6,357 nucleotides of DNA from Salinibacterium sp. (GTDB taxonomy: Bacteria; Actinomycetota; Actinomycetes; Actinomycetales; Microbacteriaceae), in the NCBI GenBank assembly GCA_025352485.1, contig JANXTJ010000230.1:1-6357 (forward strand), given 5' to 3'. Positions 1 to 4,340 of the stretch are shown here, one piece after another. How positions within the stretch are numbered: the first letter of the stretch is position 1; the number at the start of each line of letters is the position of its first letter. Made by a program: the position numbers and the translations under genes. The notes beneath the pieces are model-generated. The model was not told where the DNA came from and did not search any database. It worked only from the letters and a program-made list of their open reading frames with translations.

Positions 1-2
1 CC

Positions 3-116
3 GCGATTCGCGCCGCCGTGCCTGTCGCCCGCTCGATCTACATTGAGCCAGACGTCTACCTGCGAAGCGGTGCCCACCCGAGCACCGACGCCATCGTCAT
101 CAAGGGCAGCGACTAA
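3..116 (+). CDS. C-terminus of a probable cation diffusion facilitator (CDF) metal transporter, partial
   Basis: Only the last 37 codons are in the window, and the start lies upstream. The frame reads ...IRAAVPVARSIYIEPDVYL... and closes with TAA. The string R-A-A-V-P-x-A-R-x-I-Y-I-E-P-D matches what I recall of the cytoplasmic C-terminal domain of actinobacterial CDF-family efflux transporters, which export divalent metals such as Zn, Co or Fe across the inner membrane. The membrane segments would lie outside the window, so neither topology nor metal specificity can be judged. The gene converges on tadA, with 10 bp between the two stop codons and no terminator hairpin in the gap. The family call rests on a short recognised motif and is tentative, but the reading frame itself is convincing. 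Confidence 0.65.
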   Translation, partial: AIRAAVPVARSIYIEPDVYLRSGAHPSTDAIVIKGSD

Positions 117-126
117 GCGTGCGCCA

Positions 127-594
127 CTAGCGCTTTTCGTCGAAGAACCCGCGCAGCAGCGCGGCACTCTCGGCGGCGAGCACTCCGGCCACGACCTCAA
201 CGCGATGCGGCAGGCGGCGATCGCGCAGCAGGTCGTTGACGCTGCCGACGGCACCGGCCTTCTCGTCCCATGCCCCGAACACCACCCGCGGAATGCGCGC
301 CTGCAGAATCGCGCCAGCGCACATGGTGCACGGCTCGAGGGTGACCACCAGTGTGGTGTTCTCCAGATGCCAGGTGCCGAGGGCCTGCGCGGCCTGGCGG
401 ATCGCAATGATCTCCGCGTGGGCGGTCGGATCGTGGCTGAGTTCGCGCTCGTTGAGCCCCGTGCCAAGCCGGTTGCCCGCGGCATCCAGCAGGATGGCCG
501 CGACGGGAACGTCACCAGTGTCTCGCGCGCGGCGCGCCTCGAACAGCGCCGCTGACATCCACTCGACGTACTTTTTAGGCTCGGTGCCGCTCAC
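127..594 (-). CDS. tadA: TadA, tRNA-specific adenosine-34 deaminase
   Basis: This cytoplasmic zinc enzyme deaminates the wobble adenosine of tRNA to inosine, which is needed to decode CGN arginine codons. The 155-residue product has the full cytidine/deoxycytidylate deaminase-fold signature. The HAE motif supplies zinc ligand H59 and proton-shuttling E61, and PCTMC supplies ligands C89 and C92. An N-terminal helix of the TadA type (around residues 9-25) precedes the GDVPVAA strand, and FGAWDEKAGAVGS near residues 106-118 is also typical. The length is normal for bacterial TadA. The start is taken as the GTG ending at 594. The first internal Met (M13) would remove part of the conserved first helix. 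No good ribosome site precedes the GTG, but a TATGCT -10 sits 9 bases upstream, so the mRNA probably has almost no leader. The gene diverges from upp. Confidence 0.95.
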   Translation of the reverse strand: MSGTEPKKYVEWMSAALFEARRARDTGDVPVAAILLDAAGNRLGTGLNERELSHDPTAHAEIIAIRQAAQALGTWHLENTTLVVTLEPCTMCAGAILQARIPRVVFGAWDEKAGAVGSVNDLLRDRRLPHRVEVVAGVLAAESAALLRGFFDEKR

Positions 595-602
595 AGTAGA
601 TT
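574..602 (+). promoter_or_regulatory. Putative leaderless promoter of upp
   Basis: A TAGATT hexamer at 597-602 ends exactly six bases before the upp ATG at 609, so transcription would begin at or next to the A of the start codon. No ribosome-binding site fits between them, which agrees with a leaderless mRNA. The -35 match 17 bp further upstream (TTTAGG, 574-579) is weak. The element lies inside the first codons of tadA and next to the proposed tadA -10, so the two promoters would share polymerase contacts. Confidence 0.5.
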
Positions 603-603
603 G

Positions 604-632
604 AGCATATGCGAGTCCACGTTGCCGATCAC
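604..632 (-). promoter_or_regulatory. Putative tadA promoter
   Basis: On the minus strand TATGCT (609 down to 604) is a good -10 match. A weak -35 candidate, GTGATC (632 down to 627), lies 17 bp further upstream. Initiation 6-7 bases downstream would leave about three bases before the GTG start of tadA. The element overlaps the first codons of upp. It is inferred from position and consensus only. Confidence 0.3.
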
Positions 633-1241
633 CCGCTCATCACGCACAAATTGACGGTGCTGCGTGACAAGAACACCCCGTCGCCGACGTTCCGCGCCCT
701 CACCGAGGAGCTCATGACGCTGCTGGCCTACGAAGCGACCCGCAATGTGCGCACGGAGGCAGTTGAAATCGAGACGCCGGTCGCGAAGACCACGGGGCTG
801 TCGATCAGCATGCCCCGCCCCCTCGTGGTGCCGATTTTGCGCGCGGGCCTCGGGATGCTCGAGGGCATGGTCAAGCTCATCCCGACCGCAGAGGTCGGTT
901 TTCTCGGCATGATGCGCGACGAGGTCACCCTGCAACCGACGACCTACGCGCAGCGCCTGCCCGACGACCTATCCAACCGCCAGTGCTTCATCCTTGACCC
1001 CATGCTTGCCACCGGTGGCTCCCTGATCGGGGCGATCAATTTCCTCTTCGAGCGAGGGGCCGTCGACGTCACAGCGGTCTGCCTGATTGGAAGCCCCGAG
1101 GGGGTCGCGGCCGTCGAAAAGGCGACCGTGGGCCGCGAAGTGACCATCGTTCTGGGCGCCCTCGATGAGAAGCTCAATGAGGTGGGATACATCATCCCGG
1201 GCCTAGGGGACGCCGGAGATCGGCTCTACGGAACCGTCTGA
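609..1241 (+). CDS. upp: Upp, uracil phosphoribosyltransferase
   Basis: Upp joins uracil to PRPP to give UMP and pyrophosphate, the main route of uracil salvage in the cytosol. The 210-residue product is the usual length and is conserved from its first residues (MRVHVADHPL), which fixes the start. RAGLGM lies at 78-83. The PRPP-binding loop DPMLATGGS lies at 130-138, within CFILDPMLATGGSL. The uracil-binding C-terminal motif IPGLGDAGDRLYGT lies close to residues 196-209. A -10 element six bases before the ATG and the lack of a Shine-Dalgarno sequence suggest a leaderless message. The gene diverges from tadA. No terminator hairpin is obvious after its stop codon, and the next promoter begins four bases later. 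Uracil released by PsuG, encoded further right, would be a natural substrate. Confidence 0.97.
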   Translation: MRVHVADHPLITHKLTVLRDKNTPSPTFRALTEELMTLLAYEATRNVRTEAVEIETPVAKTTGLSISMPRPLVVPILRAGLGMLEGMVKLIPTAEVGFLGMMRDEVTLQPTTYAQRLPDDLSNRQCFILDPMLATGGSLIGAINFLFERGAVDVTAVCLIGSPEGVAAVEKATVGREVTIVLGALDEKLNEVGYIIPGLGDAGDRLYGTV

Positions 1242-1244
1242 AGT

Positions 1245-1273
1245 TTGCGTTTTGCCGTCAGATAACCGATAAT
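1245..1273 (+). promoter_or_regulatory. Promoter of the Cys-rich leader ORF and winged-helix gene
   Basis: TTGCGT (1245-1250), a 17-bp spacer and GATAAT (1268-1273, five of six matches to TATAAT) form the best sigma-70-type promoter in the window. The -10 ends seven bases before the ATG at 1281, so the transcript should start at 1280 or 1281 and the leader ORF should be leaderless. The -35 begins four bases after the upp stop codon, so this is a separate transcription unit from upp, although read-through from upp is possible. Confidence 0.65.
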
Positions 1274-1280
1274 ACTTGGC

Positions 1281-1361
1281 ATGACTGTTCACGCGTTCGC
1301 TGCGACCTCGCTCGAGGCCGCGTCGATCCGTATCGTCATGTGTTGTCGAATGTGTGCCTAG
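1281..1361 (+). CDS. Leaderless 26-aa Cys-rich leader peptide (candidate cysteine-responsive attenuator)
   Basis: A 26-codon ORF begins at the predicted transcription start. It begins MTVHAFAATS and ends ...IRIVMCCRMCA, so three of its last six residues are cysteine (residues 21, 22 and 25). All three cysteines use TGT, whereas the cysteines of the neighbouring enzymes that I checked mostly use TGC. Known biology: in mycobacteria, leaderless short ORFs with cysteine runs act as cysteine-responsive attenuators of the genes behind them, because ribosomes stall when charged Cys-tRNA is scarce. Inference: this ORF plays that role for the winged-helix gene that starts 162 bases after its stop codon. 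Mutually exclusive hairpins follow the stop immediately. A metal-sensing role is an alternative, because CCxxC can bind metal. I do not recognise this exact peptide as a named family. Confidence 0.7.
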   Translation: MTVHAFAATSLEAASIRIVMCCRMCA

Positions 1362-1410
1362 TCGGCCAACTTTCGCCGAGTTCCGTTCGCCTTAGGGCGT
1401 GAACTCCCGG
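1362..1410 (+). promoter_or_regulatory. Mutually exclusive hairpins after the leader peptide (putative attenuator)
   Basis: Hairpin A pairs TCGGC (1362-1366) with GCCGA (1375-1379) around an 8-base loop, starting directly after the leader stop codon. Hairpin B pairs GAGTTC (1378-1383) with GAACTC (1401-1406), and above an internal loop it pairs CGCC (1388-1391) with GGCG (1396-1399) around a TTAG loop. A and B compete for bases 1378-1379, and more if B extends outward through the CC at 1376-1377. CCTTAG (1390-1395) is also complementary to CTAAGG (1506-1511), which contains the ribosome site of the next gene. No U-run follows B, so translational or Rho-dependent control is more likely than intrinsic termination. 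The structures were found by eye; no energies were computed. Confidence 0.4.
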
Positions 1411-1523
1411 GTCCCCCTCCTCATAGCGACGGGTGCTCCTCCTCGCATGACTGCAGTTACCGAAGGATCACAACCTCATCATCAGAGGCCCTTCACCCCA
1501 GCGAACTAAGGAATCTCCGGACC

Positions 1524-2225
1524 ATGTCCATCGCCATCATCGACCGCGCAGCTCTCGCCCCCGTTCAGCCGATCAGCGACCTGCCTGCCCCCGCCGAGCC
1601 CCGCCGCCTCCGCGCGGTGCCCAGTGGCACCGAGGCACGCGGCTTCGCACTCTATGTCGGGCTCGACGAGTTCAAGGCGCTCGAGGCCGGCACCGATCTC
1701 GGTCACGTCGTCGAGCAGCTCAAGCAGCTTCTTGCCGAGCTTGTTCCCGCCTCCCAGATCTATGCAGCCGTGGCCCTCGCGCCGCTCGGCGCTGGCGGCA
1801 GAGACGTGGATGTCGTACGCCTGGCCCTGCAAGACCCGGCCGCACTGGCCAAACATCGCCAGCTCGAGGAGCCGGCGACCGCAAAACCGCGCGGTGGTGT
1901 GGTCGTCGACATCTCGCGCAAGCGGGTCTCCCTCGACGGCGAGCCGGCCGCTCTGACCTTCAAGGAGTTCGAGCTGCTGCAGTACCTCGTGCTGCGCGAG
2001 GGTCGCACGATCGATCGCGCCGAGCTCATTTCCTCCCTCTGGTCGGCCGCAGACGACGAGATCCCCAACGAGCGCACCATCGACGTGCACGTGCGTCGGC
2101 TGCGTTCCAAGCTCGGCGACTTCGAAGACATCGTGCGCACCGTGCGCGGTGTCGGATACCGGTTCGACCGGCATGCCGATGTGTCGATCCGCCAGGCGTC
2201 GACCCCCAGCCCCGACTTCTTCTAG
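1524..2225 (+). CDS. Orphan winged-helix DNA-binding protein (OmpR/PhoB-type C-terminal domain)
   Basis: The 233-residue protein has an OmpR/PhoB-type winged-helix domain at about residues 125-215. It contains LTFKEFELLQYL, a typical recognition helix around NERTIDVHVRRLRSKLG (182-198), and the wing ending VRGVGYRFD. The N-terminal part is not a recognisable receiver: there is no D-D pair, phosphoacceptor or K motif. Residues 1-38 are Pro/Ala-rich and probably disordered. Residues 39-107 form a compact region of unknown function (RGFALYVGLDEF..., then RDVDVVRLAL) that I recall from similar actinobacterial proteins. No histidine kinase is nearby. It is probably a transcription factor or nucleoid-associated DNA binder with unknown targets. 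The ATG has an AAGGA site 11 bases upstream, a long spacing. The promoter lies before the Cys-rich leader ORF, so expression may respond to cysteine supply. The gene converges on the yjbR gene 8 bp away. Confidence 0.85.
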   Translation: MSIAIIDRAALAPVQPISDLPAPAEPRRLRAVPSGTEARGFALYVGLDEFKALEAGTDLGHVVEQLKQLLAELVPASQIYAAVALAPLGAGGRDVDVVRLALQDPAALAKHRQLEEPATAKPRGGVVVDISRKRVSLDGEPAALTFKEFELLQYLVLREGRTIDRAELISSLWSAADDEIPNERTIDVHVRRLRSKLGDFEDIVRTVRGVGYRFDRHADVSIRQASTPSPDFF

Positions 2226-2233
2226 AGGTTCTG

Positions 2234-2581
2234 CTACCCCGTCGGGCGGCTGGCTCGCGGCAGGCCCGCGACAACGAGGTCGTAAGAGTCGGCAATCAGC
2301 TCCGCCATCGGCGCTGTCGTGGTGGGTAGCCGCACCGAGATCCAGTGCTTCTTGTTCATGTGGTAGCCGGGCCCAATGTCGGCGAAGGTGTCCACCAGTG
2401 CCTTGGCGTCCTCCGGATCGGCCTTGAGGGTGATCGTGCCCGGCCCGGCTTCGGCGTCCAGAACGGCGAACATCTTTCCGACGACCTTGAATACCGGGGT
2501 GTCTTCACCAAATGGATAGCTGAGTTCGACGGCGGGGAACGCTGCGCAGGCATCCATCGCGTGCCCGGTCGTGAATGCCAT
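2234..2581 (-). CDS. MmcQ/YjbR family protein
   Basis: This 115-residue protein matches the MmcQ/YjbR family, a small CyaY-like fold often annotated as DNA-binding but without a firmly established role. Family features in order are an N-terminal helix, SYPFGEDTPVFKVVGKMFAVL (about 21-41), a TITLKADP strand (49-56), and the hallmark GYHMNKKHWISVRL (72-85) followed by a C-terminal helix. The length is normal for the family, and the sequence is soluble with no signal peptide. The ATG at 2581 fits the usual N-terminus. No real Shine-Dalgarno precedes it, only GGGG directly upstream, while a -10-like CATGAT sits five bases before the ATG, so the mRNA may be leaderless. It is monocistronic here, with convergent neighbours downstream. 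The family call is firm; the function is unknown. Confidence 0.88.
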   Translation of the reverse strand: MAFTTGHAMDACAAFPAVELSYPFGEDTPVFKVVGKMFAVLDAEAGPGTITLKADPEDAKALVDTFADIGPGYHMNKKHWISVRLPTTTAPMAELIADSYDLVVAGLPRASRPTG

Positions 2582-2586
2582 ACCCC

Positions 2587-2615
2587 ATCATGAACCACCA
2601 GCTCGATCGGGTCGA
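2587..2615 (-). promoter_or_regulatory. Putative leaderless promoter of the yjbR-family gene
   Basis: On the minus strand TCGACC (2615-2610), a 17-bp spacer and CATGAT (2592-2587) each match four of six consensus positions. Five bases separate the -10 from the ATG at 2581, which would put the transcription start at the start codon. This is a weak consensus match supported mainly by spacing. Confidence 0.35.
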
Positions 2616-2692
2616 GGGCCGGGCTACGGATGCGGATTTTCGGCCGCGCCGGGCTCCTGAAAAAACTCGTTGAAAAATAACAGTTCGATAAC

Positions 2693-2720
2693 TTGCACAG
2701 CGTTACCGTTCCGTTATACA
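2693..2720 (+). promoter_or_regulatory. Promoter-like element upstream of the intergenic hairpin
   Basis: TTGCAC (2693-2698) and TATACA (2715-2720) are spaced by 16 bp, with a second -10-like TATAGA just downstream (2723-2728). Initiation near 2727 would give a short transcript reaching the hairpin at 2794-2827, or a long leader for phrB. The same AT-rich stretch also contains TATAAA and TATAAC on the minus strand, so the direction is uncertain. Confidence 0.25.
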
Positions 2721-2793
2721 TTTATAGAGCAGAAGTTGTTTGCTGTGGCAGCTGATGTGGAATGTGATTGCAGGACACTCTTGGTGCAAGGGA

Positions 2794-2827
2794 GAGGGTC
2801 GGTTCCAAGCCTCTGGAACCGACCCTC
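2794..2827. terminator. Perfect 13-bp inverted repeat, terminator-like hairpin without a U-run
   Basis: GAGGGTCGGTTCC (2794-2806) pairs perfectly with 2815-2827 around an 8-base loop (AAGCCTCT). It is the longest uninterrupted stem I found in the window. Neither side is followed by a U-run: AATCCTGTT follows on the plus strand and TCCCTTG on the minus strand. A terminator of the U-less type common in actinobacteria is possible. It stands between two divergent genes, so it does not terminate either annotated neighbour. It may end an unannotated small RNA, insulate the phrB promoter, or be a relic of a lost gene. Confidence 0.5.
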
Positions 2828-2927
2828 AATCCTGTTAACGGCCCGAAATCACGGCTCGTCTCCGTCAACGAGAAATGCCGGTACCGCAACCCTTCGTGAC
2901 AATTCAGTGCCGGTCGGCCTCATTGCC

Positions 2928-2933
2928 TACAGT
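2928..2933 (+). promoter_or_regulatory. Putative -10 element of phrB (leaderless start)
   Basis: TACAGT ends six bases before the GTG at 2940, the spacing expected if transcription begins on the start codon. No convincing -35 lies 16-18 bp upstream; TTCAGT at 2903-2908 is 19 bp away. The element is the main reason for choosing GTG 2940 over the alternative GTG at 2976. Confidence 0.4.
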
Positions 2934-2939
2934 GGGAAT

Positions 2940-4340
2940 GTGAGCGACAACACTTCGCCTGACCCACTCGGCGTTGTGACCGCCCCTCGGCCGAGCATCG
3001 TCTGGCTGCGCGATGACCTGCGGCTGGCAGACAATCCGGCGCTGTGGGCGGCTGCGCAGCGGGGTGAGCCGCTGGTCGTGCTTTATCTACTGGATGAGGT
3101 GAGCCGCGGCATCCGACCGCTGGGCGGAGCGACAAAGTGGTGGCTGCACGGCTCGCTCGAACGCCTCGACGCGTCTTTGCAGGAACTCGGGGGGCGGCTC
3201 ACGCTGAAGCGTGGCGCCGCCGAAGAGGTGATTCCCGCGCTCGTGACCGAGCTGGGGGCAGGGGCCGTTTTCTGGAATCGCCGCTACAGCGCCGCCAAAG
3301 ACATCGATGCACGCCTCAAGCAGCGGCTGCGCGATGGCGGTGTCGACGCTCATAGCTTCCATGCCAACCTGCTGTTCGAACCGTGGACAGTGACAACCGG
3401 CGAGGGCGGCCCCTACCGAGTGTTCACTCCGTTTTGGCGTGCTGCCCGCGAAAATTCCGTGCGCGCCCCCCTGCCGGCACCCGATTCGCTCGCGATGGCA
3501 GACGCCAGCTCCGAGTCGCTCGACGACTGGGGGCTGCTGCCTCGTAGCCCCGACTGGGCGGCCGGGCTGCGCGAGAGCTGCACACCCGGCGAGGCTGCCG
3601 CACACGCAACCCTGGGAAACTTCGTTGACGAACATCTCGTTGACTATCACCGCAGGGACGAGCCGAGCATCGCCGCCACCAGCCGACTCAGCCCGCACCT
3701 TCGCTTCGGCGAGCTGAGCCCCTTCCAGATCTGGGATCGGCTGCACGGCGCGATGTCACCGCAAGCGCGGGCGAACGTGCCGAAGTACCTCAGCGAGGTC
3801 GGCTGGCGAGAATTCAACTGGAACATCCTTTTCCACAGCCCAGAGCTTGCGCAGAAGAGTTACCGCCCCGCCTTCGACGCGTTCCCGTGGGCCGAGATCG
3901 ATCCCGCACAACTTGCGGCCTGGAGGGCCGGCCGCACCGGCATCCCGCTCGTCGACGCTGGCATGCGCGAGCTCTGGCAGACCGGCACCATGCACAACCG
4001 GGTGCGAATGGTGGTCGCGAGCTTTCTCATCAAGAACCTGCTCATCGACTGGCGGGTGGGAGAACAGTGGTTCTGGGACACCCTCGTTGACGCCGACGAA
4101 GCCAGCAATCCCGCGAACTGGCAGTGGGTCGCGGGCTCGGGAGCCGACGCCGCCCCCTACTTTCGCATCTTCAACCCGGTACTGCAGGCGGGCAAGTTCG
4201 ACGCCGCGCGCCGCTACGTACACCGGTGGATCCCCGAACTCGACACCGCGGATTACCCCGCCCCGATCGTCGATCTGGCCCAGACCCGCCGCGACGCCTT
4301 GGCGGCCTATGACGCTCTGAAGGCGGCTCAGCGCCCCTAA
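2940..4340 (+). CDS. phrB: Class I deoxyribodipyrimidine photolyase
   Basis: The enzyme uses FAD and blue/near-UV light to split cyclobutane pyrimidine dimers in DNA. From GTG 2940 it is 466 residues long, normal for class I. The antenna-binding Rossmann domain opens with IVWLRDDLRLADN (20-32). The FAD-binding domain carries GWREFNW (288 onward), MHNRVRMVVASFLIKNLLIDW (351 onward), and the ASNPANWQWVAGSGADAAPYFRIFNP block with NWQW at 393-396, whose Trp corresponds to the lesion-contacting Trp of the E. coli enzyme. It ends in the usual RRYVHRWIPEL region. The antenna cofactor cannot be assigned from sequence alone. The start is uncertain: GTG 2976 would give 454 residues, and the frame stays open to 2670 without family resemblance. 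GTG 2940 is preferred because of the -10 at 2928. The stop codon overlaps the psuK stop by four bases on the opposite strand. A cryptochrome-like role is less likely. Confidence 0.93.
   Translation: MSDNTSPDPLGVVTAPRPSIVWLRDDLRLADNPALWAAAQRGEPLVVLYLLDEVSRGIRPLGGATKWWLHGSLERLDASLQELGGRLTLKRGAAEEVIPALVTELGAGAVFWNRRYSAAKDIDARLKQRLRDGGVDAHSFHANLLFEPWTVTTGEGGPYRVFTPFWRAARENSVRAPLPAPDSLAMADASSESLDDWGLLPRSPDWAAGLRESCTPGEAAAHATLGNFVDEHLVDYHRRDEPSIAATSRLSPHLRFGELSPFQIWDRLHGAMSPQARANVPKYLSEVGWREFNWNILFHSPELAQKSYRPAFDAFPWAEIDPAQLAAWRAGRTGIPLVDAGMRELWQTGTMHNRVRMVVASFLIKNLLIDWRVGEQWFWDTLVDADEASNPANWQWVAGSGADAAPYFRIFNPVLQAGKFDAARRYVHRWIPELDTADYPAPIVDLAQTRRDALAAYDALKAAQRP

Larger units (their letters stand above)
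2582..2939. other. 358-bp divergent intergenic region between the yjbR gene and phrB
   Basis: This is the longest gene-free stretch in the window and is visibly more AT-rich than its surroundings from about 2657 to 2790 (runs such as GAAAAAAC and TGAAAAATAAC). It should hold the yjbR-gene promoter at its left edge and the phrB promoter at its right edge. Between them lie a promoter-like element near 2693-2720 on the plus strand and a perfect 13-bp hairpin at 2794-2827. The plus-strand frame of phrB stays open back to 2670, but the translated extension does not resemble any photolyase N-terminus. I see no tRNA fold, no insertion-sequence ends and no convincing protein gene here. Confidence 0.6.

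Noticed and set aside
1242..1262. Terminator for upp
   Set aside because: No stem of useful length follows the upp stop before the next promoter begins.
1506..2174. Long open frame antisense to the winged-helix gene (222 codons)
   Set aside because: It lies opposite a gene with clear domain homology, has no recognisable motifs, and is typical of open antisense frames in high-GC genomes.
2801..2835. T-arm-like GGTTCCAAGCC...GGAACC considered as part of a tRNA gene or attachment site
   Set aside because: No acceptor, D or anticodon arms can be built around it, and the pairing extends to a continuous 13-bp stem instead. No matching repeat was found elsewhere in the window.
2755..2838. 27-codon plus-strand ORF (begins MWNVIAGHSW) across the intergenic hairpin
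   Set aside because: It has no ribosome site and no leaderless-type -10, and about a third of it is the inverted repeat itself. It is more likely a chance open frame.
2670..2939. N-terminal extension of the photolyase frame to 556 residues from ATG 2670
   Set aside because: The extra 90 residues do not resemble any photolyase N-terminus, they translate through the AT-rich region and both arms of the 13-bp hairpin, and the catalytic protein starts normally from GTG 2940.
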